A stretch of DNA of 64,000 nt. It comes from Varanus komodoensis. Taxonomy: Eukaryota > Chordata > Lepidosauria > Squamata > Varanidae. This document shows positions 1 through 40,265 of this stretch, one piece after another (the first letter of the stretch is position 1; each line of letters starts with the position of its first letter). Position numbers and translations under genes: made by a program. The stretch is from positions 4,062,500-4,126,499 of the forward strand of contig NW_025336481.1 in NCBI RefSeq assembly GCF_004798865.1, read 5' to 3'. Under the pieces are notes generated by a model. It made no database searches and was not told the DNA's origin. It saw only the letters and a program-made list of their open reading frames with translations.

Positions 1-3000
1 CTGGTGAAAAGGACCCTTTGGGGTCTCCCTGGGCACTCTGCTCCCTTTGGAGGAACTGGTGGTACTGGAAAGAATATCATTGGCTGCCACACACATGTCT
101 GTTCCCCCTGTGCTCAACTAGTACATTCCTACAGAATCTGTCCCTACCAAAGCATCGTACTGCTTCAATCCGCACGCAGTCTTAAAGCCACACAACTTGG
201 GAAATTGGTGGTTCTTCCCCAGATTACAGCTAGGAGTACATCTCTCTTATCTTGACTAAAATTAGGCAGGACCACCTTGGGGACCAGGCCTGGTTCACAG
301 GGGGTGAATGGTGTGGCTAAGTTTAGGCTGCGGGGATTGAGGTCTTGCGGGGTTTGCTTCAGACTGTCAAGTGTGGCACTTTGGTGGCAAAGCACTTTGT
401 CCATCGCCGTCCTAGGCACACGAGCATCTGCCATCATTACACGCTTTAGAACGGATTCTACATTCTCAGTAAGTTAGAACAAGAACTAAAACTATTAAGC
501 CAGTCTGATTAAAAAACCACAAATACTTGCACTCCGAGCATGGTTTCGCGCGATAAATCACAGCACTATCATGGCTGCAGGATTAAAATGGTGTTGGCTT
601 CCAGGTGCCCTCCTCACCTGGCCCTTTGCATCATGATCTTCTCCCCCTTTGCTTCAGCATCCTGGATTTTGGCCCAGAGATCCAACCCTAACGGCATTGC
701 TGCAGGCCACAGAGTGGCCATTCCCGAGATGTGGCAAAGCAGCAAACTGTTTTCAATTACTCTCAAACATGAACCAAGTTCAGAAATTCTTGGAGCAAGC
801 TCCTTGGACAAAGCCTCACAGTCTAGAAAGTCTGACAGCCAAGAGGGCTGACAAATTGGAGGTTGCGCTGAGCGTCTGCCTTCCACCTTTCGGCTCCTTC
901 TTTGCTGATCTCTCTGGGAAGAACGTGTGTGTTTGGGGTGGCGGTTAGGAAGCATTAAACGAGAAAACCCTTTGTGAGAGTTTCGGCGCCCCCACCTTCC
1001 CACAGCCAGCTTTGCAGTGGCGCCATGGAGAGGAGGGATTGTGCAAAGGCCAAAAGGGAAGTATACGAACGCCGGACTTCTCTGGGTCAAGGACGCTGAA
1101 CGGGCAGAGAGGAGAGAAGCTGCAGGAAGGGGGAGTGGATGGGCGCACGCAAATAGCTTGGACTTTCTGTCGGGCGAAAGGGACGGTCCTCTACGCACAG
1201 TCCATAAATGTAGGGAGAATATATACATGGGGTGAGAGCTGCTTAAGTGCACACACATCCACTGAGCCATGGAGCAAAGGAATCCTTGCATTGCATTGTG
1301 AACAGCAAGAAAGAAATGCGCAGGAACGCAGAAAGATGCCTCCAACCTGGCCGTTGACACATTGCCCAAAAAGTAAAAAGAAGAGGAATTGTATTACAGA
1401 TGCAGGGATATTATGTTTACGTTCACAGTGTACAATGCACAGCACCCTGCATGCAAGCAGGAGAACATGTTCTCCCCGAAGTTTTGCAGATTCCTGAATG
1501 TATATTCTTGCAATGAAAAATGTGCATTTTGCTTTAAAAAAGGCATATCCCCCCTGAACTCCATAGGGGATACAAAAGAACATTTCCCCTGTTCAAAATA
1601 CAGATGTCTCTCATTTGAGCAACATGAAAAAAGCACAAATGAATGTGGGAAAGGAGGAGAGTGCCAACCTTCGCATGAATGTTCAGAGAAGCCAGGCAAC
1701 CTCAAACATTGCATGTTTGCCTGAACCTGGATTGCATCACCAAAAGGACATGGATTTGCATACAATTCATGCATATGTGCAAGTGCAAAATAATAAACAA
1801 TATTATTTGAGGGGAGTGGAATCCGTGTCATCCCAGCGGGGGAGGCTGGGCCAGGGGGCTGGGCTCCGTCTGCTGTCCTGATGCTTGTAGCGGACGGCAG
1901 CCTCAAGATCTCAGCCTCCCTCTGGACTGGACGTGGATCAGATAGCCTTTCGGACAGAGGATGCTTCCCTCCTCCTCCTCCTCGATAGTATTCTATTTTC
2001 TTAGGTTGCAATATAATGGGCATGCCCAGAAACCTCCAAACTTGGCGCAGCATGAAGGCAAAGATAACCTTTGCACTGCTGTGCTGCAAGTACACAACAT
2101 AGGTGGCCCGTTCTGGCCTTCTAGCTGAGACACTGCAAATGGAGAGGGCAGGAAGCTGGCGCCCCTCTGGATGCATCTTCCTCTTCTACCCCCAGAATGC
2201 CCTCCTTACCCCTTCTCTGGAGTAGTTGGACAGCACAGGAGATGCAGCTCATGTGAGTTCTTCTCTACTGCCTCCAAGAGGGGCGTGCAACCTCGCTTCC
2301 AGCTCAGAGCGCTTTTCCTGCCTTGGAGCCGAGATTGCAGAAGGATGTGACGGCTTTCCAGATGCCACCTTAAGCCGTTGGGTTGCTTTATCTTTGGCTT
2401 TCTCTTAAAAAGCAAGCAAGAAGCTTTCAAGAACTTGCCCTAAGAAGGACTAATCACAAAAGCAGAACATACTCAATTTAAAGCAGCCAAACCCCACTTC
2501 CACCGAAACACCGTGACCCTGTACATTGCAGGATGGTCTGCTAAGAATAGGGTGCCCAAGCCATCCCAATTCTACCAGGCCAGGCGATTTGTCTATCTGG
2601 CCCAAAGTTTCTCCTCTGACTGGTCACAGGCATAGAAAGTCTCTCCTAATGCTTGTTCCTTTTCCAGCTGGAGATACCAAAGACTGAGGCACCTGCTCAG
2701 CCTCTCCCATTCTCAAGCCTCTCCCACTCTGCAGATTCATCGAACCCCCTGCCCCCCAAAAAAGACAACCAAGCACAAATGCAATGGTAAAGTAAGCATT
2801 TTTCACACGCACATGCTCAGCTGACATTTTTTCCATCAGCTTTCCCCAATCTGGGAACCTTCAGATGCCAAGAAGCGAAGATCAGTGCTTAACCACATGC
2901 TTTGCATAGAGGAACCTCGAAAAAGAAGAGAGAGACCCTGTCGTGCATCACTGCATGGGCTGAGAACTTTGGCTGGGCCGTGCGTGTGAGCACTTCCATG

Positions 3001-3110
3001 CCAGGGGTTGTGGCACGGCTTTTCCACAGTCAGTTGGAAACACAATGAACACCTCGCTTAACATGCGACTGCAGCAGTTTTTCACCATGAGCAACATGCG
3101 GCTCTCCACG
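1..3110. other. Upstream intergenic DNA, no gene seen
   Basis: Several open frames of 60-260 codons occur on both strands but none shows a recognisable domain, and they overlap one another. No SOX18 HMG box, the gene upstream of TCEA2 in human, was found here or anywhere up to 12 kb. Confidence 0.6.
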
Positions 3111-3114
3111 TTTT

Positions 3115-3205
3115 GGAATACAGCTCCCATTAGCCCCAGCCAGCATAGCTGATGGTCGGGGTGACTGGAGATGTTGTCTGAAACTTCTGGAGGCCACCTT
3201 GGAGC
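3115..3205 (-). repeat. Old interspersed repeat fragment
   Basis: Contains TACAGCTCCCATTAGCCCCA and a following segment typical of a widespread reptile repeat whose plus form reads 'tggctggg...gggag(t/c)tgtagtcc'. Related pieces lie at about 5985-6020, 47540-47612 and 48838-48915. Confidence 0.4.
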
Positions 3206-3837
3206 GGGGAGGCTGCGATGTATTTCTCATCCTTTTCCCTGCCCCAAATCCTCCTATCGATACTGCATGCTCATAGTCCGTTCCAGTTCCAAATGGAAGC
3301 CCTCCTTTTGCAGCTTCATTCTGTTTATTCCGTCCTGTGGGACCAAGCTTGGGAAATTGGCAATCAATAGCTCTGCTTATGCCCTGATGTAGCCACTTTC
3401 AATTGCAGTTTTGCAGTGTCTCTTCCCAGAGGTGAGCGAGGTTTTAATGACTGCTTCCTTCTCATTTTTTGAACCTTCAAAATAAGGCTACCCTGTTATC
3501 AATAGCAATATTTCATGTTTTAGGAAGGAAAATAAAATTTAAAAAAACAAGAGGAAATCAGTAATTGAACCCCTTCCCACATGGCGGCCACTTGGAAGAG
3601 AAATTCACACTGGGGCAATTCAGTGAAACTTGGCGGGGGGGTCATCAGCATCAGCCTTGATACACAGGAAGCCTTCCAACAGGCTGAGCTTGTGAAGAAG
3701 TGGAGCTGGCAGAGGAGCCCTGGGCACGTGGGGTTGTGGCTGCATTTGCTCAACAGCCACAACGATGGCCAGCACGGCTATGAAACCAGCCACACCGGGC
3801 AGAAAAGACTGAGATGCAACTGGCTAACAAGATTGTG

Positions 3838-3886
3838 TTGTAAGCCGCCCCGAGGCTTCGGCAAGGGGCGGCATAGAAATGTAATA

Positions 3887-3929
<43 letters not shown>
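3838..3929 (+). repeat. LINE 3' tail (L2-like) with (ATG)n microsatellite
   Basis: GTAAGCCGCCCCGAGGCTTC plus the matching GGGGCGGC arm forms the hairpin found at the end of the L2 copies in this window. It is followed by CATAGAAATG and about 15 ATG units (3883-3929). Confidence 0.75.
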
Positions 3930-3931
<2 letters not shown>

Positions 3932-3989
3932 TTGGATACTCTGGGAAAGCCAGCAGGCAACTTTTGGCCATTGCAGAGAAAGGGGCTAG

Positions 3990-4150
3990 TGTGGCACGTA
4001 GAAAGCCGCCTGATCCAATTCAGACCAGTGGTTTACCCAGTCCAGTTTCGTCTGCTCTGACTGGCAGCAGCAGCAGCTTTCCAGAGCTGCAGGAAGGAGA
4101 TTATGAGCACCTGGGGCCAGGTGTACCTCTGTACCTGGTCTGCATTTTAT
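3990..4150 (-). repeat. Degenerate SINE-like fragment
   Basis: The pattern 'gatccaattcagaccagtgg ... gactggcagcagcagcagct ... acctctgtacctgg' resembles the minus strand of a tRNA-derived squamate SINE. Highly diverged. Confidence 0.35.
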
Positions 4151-5289
4151 CTAGATAGCCATTTTTAGCCATCTAGATTTGGGGCTGGTGATGGAGCAGG
4201 AAGGAGGCTGCAGAGGCGGTAGGAACTGGTACAACTAGGCAGTTCATTCTCGGACATGCCGCCCTTTTCTCTCTCCAAGTCCCAGTAGCAACCTTTGGGG
4301 GAGCCAGCAATGATGGTTCTTCCTGCACTGGCTGCAATGGGGCAGGAAAGGCCCATGGGGTCTGAGCACCGAGGCTGGAGAACGATGGTGCTTGGCCTTT
4401 GAAAAATCCTAACATTTCCCAGGAAACCCCAGGATTGTACCTTGAGCTTCCCAATCTGAAGTTTGGTCTGTCCCAAAGTGCAAGAAATATTTTGAAAGTT
4501 CCCATGAAAAGGTGCACCGTTTCGCACACCCCACTCGACATACCTGCTTGCATGCTATTGTCCTCGTGTAAGGCATGTTAATGTTTTAATTCCTAACGTA
4601 TACATTCTTGTGTGCCGTTTCTCCTGATGTACACCTTTTTGTACAATAGTTCTTTGGTTGGAGAAGTGGCTTGTCAATTCAGAGAGACGAAAATTTCAAA
4701 GATAACTGCCTTGCATATGTGTTTGAAAGAGCAGAATTAGATAAGTCCTTGTTAAAGTGTAAATGGAACACATCGCTCACCTATCCTTATTTCTGCAGAC
4801 ATCTAACCAGGCCAAACTACCAGCAAATGAGGTTCAATCAGGCCTAACTGGATTGTGTTGCCAGCTCACAGCTCACCACTTTGTTCTGGTATTGCCCAAC
4901 CAATGTTTCTGCTACCTTTTCTCTCTGCTTTCCTTCCCTTATGCTTCTGTTCTTTTTATTTGCTAAGGTGGAGGACAGATCCAGACTTATTTTAATCACT
5001 ACGAGCCACTTGAGGAAACAAAGTTTGTCTGAATATGGGATAAAAATAAAGAAAAAAAGGTCCCCATTTCAATATTCAGCATTTGCTGGTAGGCCTGCAG
5101 TTGGGGCTTAAAAATAGATATTCCTTGAAATCCATTCCTAGCAACCCTGACCTTTTTCTACAAACAATCTCCAGAGCAAGTGTGGGAGCCCAAACAGGGT
5201 TTTAAAGCCTTCAATCGCACTAGGGTCTCGATCCAGATTGAGGGGCCTGCACCTTCTCTAGAGAAAACATGGGGGAAAGCTTAACTCCT

Positions 5290-5432
5290 AGAAATAAATT
5301 TAAAGTTTAATTCATTATGCTTTAATTTGTTTTTAATGTGTTTTTACTCAATGTTTTTATGCATTGTAAGCCGCCCAGGAAGGCCTAGGCGATTATAGGC
5401 GACCTATGCACACATGTAAATAAATAAAAAAG
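5290..5432 (+). repeat. LINE 3' tail (L2-like)
   Basis: AT-rich stretch, then GTAAGCCGCCCAGGAAGGCC, the arm GGCGACCTATG and a (TAAA)n end. The layout matches the other L2 tails. Confidence 0.6.
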
Positions 5433-5439
5433 AAGCAAT

Positions 5440-6010
5440 GCCTGATTGAGCCCCGGGAAAGCCAGGAGCTCCGCCAAAGGGCAGCGCGGCGAGGTGGACG
5501 GCTGCTCTCGCTCCGATGCGGGCAGAGTCCTGTGCTCGAAGGTGGTGCAGGAGGGGCCTGGCCTGCATCAGTCGCGACACAAAGCCAGATATTCTCTCTC
5601 TCACACACACTCACACTCACACACACACACCCCGCGGACCAGCTCCGTAAGGTCGTGCATGACCCTGCCCGTCCCACGAGCGGGAACCTCGCTCTTTCCC
5701 GCCTCCCTGGGAATTCCTGTCACGGCCACAGGTCGGCTCCTGCAGAGGCGCGGTTTCCTCCTCCCGCTCTTTCCCCACCCAGGTTTGCTGGCAGGGTCTT
5801 TTGCATTCAGGGGGTGGAACCGGACGACGCCACGGCCGCTGCCGCTGCCGCACGGCGGACGGAGGGCGGCCGGTCGCTCCGGCAGGAAGGCCGCTTCTCG
5901 GGCTGGCCGAGCCGCCCGGGCGCGCTTCTGCTCGGGGCGCCCCCTGGGTGCATTGGGCTCCCGCTACCCAGCGCGCATAGCCAGGGCACGGCTGGGGATG
6001 GTGGGACTTG
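5440..6010. other. CpG-rich segment without a recognised gene
   Basis: GC- and CpG-dense DNA with (CCGCTG)-type triplets near 5840 and a (CA)n tract at 5600-5631. Both strands keep long open frames because of the GC content, but none resembles a known protein. It could be a CpG-island promoter of an unrecognised transcript or a distal element of TCEA2. Confidence 0.5.
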
Positions 6011-6238
6011 CTGTCCAATGCAGCTGGGGCGGCCTGCACCGAGGGTTGGCCAGGAATAGGAGCAGGGAGCTGGGGAATTTCTGGCCCAGAACTTGGCCTC
6101 GCTAAGGAGGTAACGCAGGAGGGCAAGGACTGCTTGCATCCTGAGGGCCACATCCCAGTTTCCGAGATGCTGGCAGGATCTACTGTCTAACGATGACTGG
6201 GGCAAAAGAAGGTCTGCTGAATGCCAACATTATTTTGC

Positions 6239-6350
6239 CTTTCCTTCCTTCCTTCCTTCCTTCCTTCCTTCCTTCCTTCCTTCCTTCTTGCATTTATATA
6301 CCACTCCAATAGCCCAGAGGGCTCTCTGGGTGGTTTACAAACATTAAGAC
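6239..6350 (-). repeat. LINE 3' tail (minus) with (TTCC)n
   Basis: About 12 TTCC units (6239-6287), then TATATACCACTCCAATAGCC and CTGGGTGGTTTACAAAC, the reverse complement of a LINE tail with a 'ccacccagag...gggtggta' hairpin. The tetramer run is the element's own 3' end. Confidence 0.65.
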
Positions 6351-6514
6351 CCCACCAATCCTAAACAAATAAATAATTCTTAATATGTATGACTGAGTCC
6401 CAGGAAACGCATTTCAACCTTGCACAGGGGGCCAAACTCCATGCACACGCTGGGAAGACACCGAAAGATAACCAGGTGGGGGAAGAGGGCATGGCCCAGG
6501 ACAGGCTGCGTGAC

Positions 6515-6560
6515 ATTCCTGGGCATAGAAATGTTTTAATAAATAAATAAATAAAATAAA
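6515..6560 (+). repeat. Short LINE tail with (TAAA)n
   Basis: GGGCATAGAAATGTTTTAAT followed by AATA units, the last part of the L2-like tail. Confidence 0.5.
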
Positions 6561-8150
6561 CCCCAAAGGGCCAGACGTGGACTCCTGATGTGAGGATCTG
6601 CACCCCTGTGCTAAATGTTGGTGGGAGTCAAGGCTCCCGTTTTCGCCTTGCAGCACTCTTTCTCATTCAGCTAGACCCCTCTGGACCCACACCTCCCATT
6701 CCCCAGATCTGTGGGGACTGCAGCCCTAGCCAGTTCACAGCACAGATGACATTAAGTGGAGGCTGCTGGCTTTCGCAGTCCCAAAACCAAAGTGAAAACG
6801 ACATGCGGCGTGTGCATTTTGCATCTCAAACTTGTACACACACACACACACAGAAACAGCGAGAGAAAGGCCGGGTGGGTTTCCCCTCCGCAGGCATCTT
6901 CTCTCCCCCATAGCCTTCTCCCTCTGCGCCGTGCCGTGCTCGTTGCAACTGTGCTTTTAATCAGAATTTCTGACGGCTAAACTACCGAGAGTGGATCTGA
7001 ACGTTCACCTTGCCTCCTGCCTGTTTCGCCCACCCAGCAAGGAGTGACTGAGAGCCTTGGAATCTGCGAAGCATCACGTGCCCACTCTGCGGTCGTGCAA
7101 ACCACGTTGGAGCCGAGATGATACGAACCACATTTTACGGCCTTGGCGGCAGAAGCAACACCGTACGCTCTGTGTGTTGATGAGCACTTTGGTGCGGTGG
7201 GCAGCTGTGGGGCCTTGAGCCGGAGGTTCACCGATCTGCTCTCGGCTTTGAAAGCAACTGCTGCAACCTCCTAGGCCAGGCATCCTCCAGATACATTGGA
7301 CATCAGGGTGAGGAAGGGTAGCTCCAGGTGTCTGGGGATAATAGGAGATGTAGTCTGTCAGATCTCCTATTAGGAGGTCCCTTCTGACTCACTCTGTCTC
7401 TAGATCTGGAAAACACCGGGTTGCGGAAGACCTCTCCACATCTGAGATTTTGCTCTGTGATGGAAAGTACCCAGGTACTGCTTGCAGATGCTGGTGCGGA
7501 CCGCGGCCGAATCGGCACCACACCGAGGTTCCTTGTCCTGGGATCCCTGGAAGAATCACCAGCTCCCCCACTTCCTGCTGGTGCTACCTCCACCACCGTT
7601 AAGCACACACACGCAGATAAAGTTTCAATCTGAAGGACTCATTTAAAAAATCAACATGGCTCAAATCCACATCATGTGGTCGCCATGGACAAGAAAGCTG
7701 TTTTTTCTTTTTAAAAACCAGAACTTGGGCCCCCCAAGCCTGGCCGACTCAGGGCGCACTCCAGTGGGTGCCTCCGCACCGCCGTTGCTTCCCCATCCCG
7801 TGCCAGAGGGATGCGGCAGAAGGAGCACTTTCCATGAGTGCCGCAACTCCCGAGGGTACATTTGGGTGGCCCACAGCTGCAGGGCAGGGAATGCAGTGTC
7901 TCGCTTTGAAGCTGTGGGGAGGCAGGATGGCGTTCGAACCTCTTCCCAGCACACTTGAGCAGGACTGGCTTCAGCCTCACTCCCACCGCCCCATGATCCA
8001 ACGCCCCGTTGCTGTTTCCACGATACAAGAAAAGCAGCAGTCCTACGTCCGTGCGTGAGTGAGAATGAGGCCCATTCCACCAGTCCACCCATTTCCTGCC
8101 AACTGTGCATGCAGAAGCTGCCGAGGGGCTTGGGCAGGAGCAGGTCTTGC
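6561..8150. other. Intergenic, no gene seen
   Basis: Moderately GC-rich DNA with a short (CA)n at 6837-6853. Open frames of up to 239 codons at 7661-8430 on the minus strand overlap in two frames and look like chance frames in GC-rich DNA. Confidence 0.5.
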
Positions 8151-8159
8151 ACCCGCCCT

Positions 8160-8265
8160 GATGGAGGGACCCTGCGGGCAGCTGGGTTGCCGCCACGTGC
8201 GTGGAGTGCTGGACTGGATGGACCTTGGGCCTGATCCAGCCCGGCTTTTCTTGTCTTCTTATGTC
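8160..8265 (+). repeat. CR1-like 3' end
   Basis: TGGACTGGATGGACCTTGGG, then CCTGATCCAGC and TCTTCTTATG: the classic 3' end of CR1-type LINE copies in reptiles. Confidence 0.65.
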
Positions 8266-8561
8266 CCAGCGGCCGCATGCGCCAGAATCCACAGCCACAG
8301 CCAGCTGGCCCTGGAGCGGAGCCTCTTCCCATCCACCCTTCTGTTTTTGTGCATGTTCGGAAAGCCTGATTGGCTTCCAAGCATAGCTTCCTGATTGGCC
8401 AGGAGCCCTATTTAAATTTCCTGTCTGCAAAGCCCATGGTGAGAGAACAGGGGATTTTTAAAGCTTCGGAGTTTGTGGGCTGAAGGCTTTTCAGCGGCGC
8501 CTGTTCTCCAAATGAAGGGGCTCCCAGATGCAGTCCTCAGAAGGCTATTGCTAACGGCACA

Positions 8562-8611
8562 GGAGAATTGTGACTTGAGCAATAGTCACAATTCTCCCAC
8601 GGGTGAGAATT
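8562..8611. repeat. Perfect inverted repeat with a competing third arm
   Basis: GGAGAATTGTGACT (8562-8575) and its exact reverse complement (8584-8597) enclose an 8-base loop. A third copy, GAGAATTG, lies just downstream (about 8604-8611) and could pair with the same middle arm. Confidence 0.7.
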
Positions 8612-10330
8612 GCGTGTTTGCTCAGGCCCCCGCTGGTGGCAGTCCCGGGCCCCGGTTGGCCTTGGCCCTCCATGCAATCCCAGGAGGATGCCCACAGTGG
8701 CCGAATTGCTGGGGTGGCTCCCCATCAGGGCCTCCCCACTCGGTCCCAGCGATTCTCCCGCACTCGCCTGCTCCTGTTCCCATCGATTCCCATCTGCCAT
8801 GCAGATTGCTCTCTTCACCACTCTCCCGCCCCGATTCCCTCCGTGACGGCCATGCTCAGTAAGTGGGGGGAAACGGGGAGCCTTCCGGGGGGTCCCAGCG
8901 CAGGACACACCTCCGCTTTGGCAGAGCCACCCGTGTTTCCATACTACCCGGGGTTCTCTCAGGAGAAGGGAAGCGCTACATGGGAGGGCCCTCCATGAGC
9001 ATGCCAAGCGCATGAGAAAGCCAGCCATGTTCTGTGTCATACGATAGCAATTTCCAGGATGGGGGGGGGGGGGCGCGTCCAGCCCGCTGTGCTCGGGGAT
9101 GCAGATAAGCCAGGATCCGTGTTTCTGTTTTTGTTACACGAACCACTGGGACGCGCTCATTGCTCCCCACCACTGGCCGTGCCTGGCCAAGATATGGCGA
9201 TATTACGAATTGGGAAGGGGCCTCAAGGGCGGATTGTGCAAAGACCCCTCTTGGCGCCGACCTAAGAGTTGCTCCAAAATGCAGTTGGGGGCACAGTCTG
9301 TGTGGAAAGGACGGCCCTGGGGGATAAAGGTGGTGAACGTACGCAAGCGAAACCCAGTATTTCTCTGGCGAATCCATAGCGCCACCTGCAGGCGTTTCGC
9401 CATAGCGATCTTCTCCCAGGGAAAGCGCAGCGGACACCAGATTCCTCCGGCTAGTATGGACGGCAACCCTTTTTGCTCGGATGCACATCTTACAGAGTGT
9501 CTTGGAAGCCGCTGCACAGAAAGTGGGCTTAGGAATGCAGACTTCTTGTTCTGTGGAATCCAGGGCTGTCTCTACTCAGAAGTCTTGGCCTTTCTTTACC
9601 GTAATATTCACCTTCTGGAATGCTTTACATGGGAAGAGCCTTCATTTCAATTCCACGTGTATGTGTGTGCAACAGCTTTACACACACGGGCGCGCGCGCT
9701 TTGCCCAGCTCTGAAAGCTGGAACAAGACTGGGATTTTTATAACCAATTTTTAAAAGATTTTTACAAGATGTTGAAAGGGGGTGAGTTGCTTCAAAAATT
9801 GGGTAAAATCATCAATCTTAGTCTTTAAACAAACACTTCATTCAGAGTGTTTGTAGTGTGAAGGCGATTTTCCACCCTTACACTAACAGAACCTTCTCTC
9901 CCACAGCCAAGGACATTTCTAAAATTCTCTTTTCCAGTTGATTTTAAGTACATGCAGAACTGCATGCTCAGTTCCAGAAAATGTTTTAATTCGGGGAGAA
10001 CAGGATCTTATGCATGAGCATAAGATGAATAATGAAGCTATGCCACACCATTTATCAGCTGTTTGTTCATGAGCAAAATGCACAGCAATCGCACCTTCTT
10101 CCTTATGGAGCAGGTTGCTGGCTGGTTCCAGACCTTCTCTCCGTAGCCATTGACCTGAACATAATGCCTACAATCACAGAATATTCACAGGCATTCGAGC
10201 AGGAAGGAGACATTGTGAATTTAGGCATCTCCTGTGAGGAGAACTGAAGAGCAGCTTGGCTGCAGGGAGAAATCTTGTTGTATTTTAAAAATAAATACAA
10301 GTCTATTGCAGCATGTGAAAGAATAATACT
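8612..10330. other. Intergenic, no gene seen
   Basis: Contains a run of 13 G (9061-9073) and short purine-pyrimidine tracts (9685-9700). No domain was recognised in any frame. Confidence 0.5.
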
Positions 10331-10334
10331 TTTG

Positions 10335-10556
10335 TTGTTGTTGTAATGTGCTGCCAAGTCAGTTCCAGAATATGGTGATCTTGTGAATGAACATCCTCCA
10401 AGATGTCCTGCCCATGACAGCCCTACTCAGTTCTTGCAAACTCCGGGATGCGGCTGCATCACGGTTGTTCTTCCTCTTCTGTATTCGACTTTCTCTAGCA
10501 CGATTGTCTTCTCCAGTGAGTCCTGCATTCTCATGGCATAAGCTTGTGTAGATCAC
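10335..10556. repeat. Old interspersed repeat fragment
   Basis: Reads like a reptile repeat with 'cagttcttgcaaactccggg' and 'ctctagcacgattgtcttct ... ccagtgagtcctgcattctc'. I recognise the pattern but cannot name the family with confidence. Confidence 0.4.
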
Positions 10557-11654
10557 TTTTCTGAGATGGATTGCATTTCAGTACAAAGAAAACGGATTGA
10601 TAGAAAACCCTTGCAACTTCTAGGATGGTTTTTTCTGTCTAAACTTGCTAATATATCCATTTTTTAGCTCTTCACACTTCTTTTTCTTCCATCTCTCCTC
10701 TCAATTCTTCTCTTTGATACTGTTTTTCATTCATAGAAAGCATCCTTCTGGATCAGACCAAGCAGCTACCCAATCGAACTCCGTTATCTACTTGTATACC
10801 GATCTGGATGTCAAAAGTAGAACAGGAACTGTTTTTAATGTCCCTTTGCTTTGCCCAGGCTTCCCTGAGTCGAATGCACTGCCACTGAGTTGATTCATTA
10901 TGGTACTGCAAGTACCTGATTTTAATTTTTTTAAACAAATGCAGAAATGCTCTGAATGCAATGCATTACAATGCACTTTCATCGTTTGTTTTAAACAAGC
11001 AAATATTTTCAAAGTGGTATATAAATCTATTAAACTTGGGATTGTAATGGCTACTCTGTGAAGTTAAGAATGCAACCTCAGAGAGCAGGGAAAAGGGGCA
11101 TTTTGGTGGTGGGATTGGGAAGGGACTGCAGCAACCAGGATGCACATCATCCTGATGTGTCTCCAGCCTTTTTCTTTTCCCCTCCCCATCCAAGATGCCC
11201 AAGCTAGTAAAAATACCCTCTAGTGAAAAATGCAGGGCAAGACGGTAGTGAGACAAGATTGCCTCTGCTGCTCTGCACTGGGTAACTGTGGGTTCAGGGA
11301 CTCATGGGCACGGCCATAAGATTGGTCTCTGACGGGCACTGAGAGATCTAACCTGCACGAGGCTTTCCCAGTCTACCTTTAAAACTATCTTCCCATATTG
11401 GGATGGCAGATTCCATACACCAGAGCCCTGCTGAATGAAGCCCAAGAGCTTTCAAGCCCAGCAAACTGTTTCCTGCAGTGAACATGCAGCAATATAACTG
11501 ATATGGAAGGATCCTCCCTTGGGAATGGATGCAACATAAGCAATCCCCTTTGGGAAGCCAAGCAAATAAGCTGTGCCATTTTGCAATTTTGGGCAGCTGG
11601 TTCTTTTTGTTACCTTTCATCTCTCCTCCACATCCCATTCACTTCACATGTCCT

Positions 11655-11862
11655 TTGCTACGTTTATACCCTGCTTTCTTCCCTCTTGCGAGGACCTAAG
11701 GCGGCTTACGTAGTCCTCCTGCCCGTTTAGATTCACAACAACCCTGTGAGGTAGGCTAGACCAACACGACACAGGGAGCTTCACTGCCCAGAAGATAATA
11801 GATCTCGGGGCGCCTGAGCCTCAGTCCAACACGATAACCACTCCAGCACAGAGGCTCTTTTG
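11655..11862 (-). repeat. tRNA-derived squamate SINE (minus)
   Basis: Shows the minus-strand layout of the family: 'ataccctgctttcttccctc', 'aaggcggcttacgtagtcct', 'caacaaccctgtgaggtagg', ending with a degraded tRNA-like part with a 'gataaccactccagcacaga' start box. Same family as the 14180 and 20790 copies. Confidence 0.65.
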
Positions 11863-12017
11863 TGCTCCTTTCCCCTCGACGCTTTCCTGTCCTCGTTCTC
11901 TTCACTAAAGTTTCCATTTACCATTCACGAATTCCCCACTGTCCACCTTTGGCGGTGGAGCTTCCTGGGGCTTGGAGTCCATTCGTCAGCCACAAAGCCT
12001 TAGGACTTCCGCCGCCG

Positions 12018-12158
12018 AACTGCATTTCCCAAAATGCTTTACGCAGCAAACCGTTTGCGTAGCGCGTTGCTCCCTGGGAACCGCAGTACAGACCGCCGCG
12101 GCGCGCCAGCTGCTGAACGAGGCATGGGGCACGCCGGGACTACACTTCCCATCGAGCC
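12018..12158. promoter_or_regulatory. Three SBS (ZNF143-like) motifs
   Basis: AACTGCATTTCCCAAAATGC (12018-12037, plus), a reverse-strand site whose core is ACTGCGGTTCCCAGGGAGC (12063-12087), and GACTACACTTCCCATCGAGC (12138-12157, plus) all resemble the ACTACAnTTCCCAGnnTGC promoter motif. The reverse copy also keeps the downstream GCG. Binding is inferred from sequence only. Confidence 0.5.
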
Positions 12159-12323
12159 TTGGGGCTGGCGCATAGAACGGAATCGGCAGCGGCGGCGGCG
12201 GTCTGGTTGAGCTCGACCGCGGCCGGCCGGACTGCGGCACGGCTCTTTCGGGAGCACCCTGGGGGATTGCCCGCCTTCTTCCTCCTCCCCTCATATCCCC
12301 GGGCGAGCCGAGGAGTTGGCGCC

Positions 12324-40265
<27,942 letters not shown>

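Noticed and set aside
614-2176. Long minus-strand open frames (251 and 260 codons)
   Set aside because: They overlap other frames on both strands, show no known domain, have no splice context and no CpG promoter.
3581-4060. Plus-strand frame with a long Met run
   Set aside because: The Met run is the translation of the (ATG)n microsatellite at the end of a LINE tail.
7661-8430. Two overlapping 239-codon minus-strand frames
   Set aside because: Two frames of one strand open over the same GC-rich DNA indicates composition, not coding; no family resemblance.
1-12000. SOX18, expected upstream of TCEA2 from human synteny
   Set aside because: No HMG-box sequence was found on either strand.
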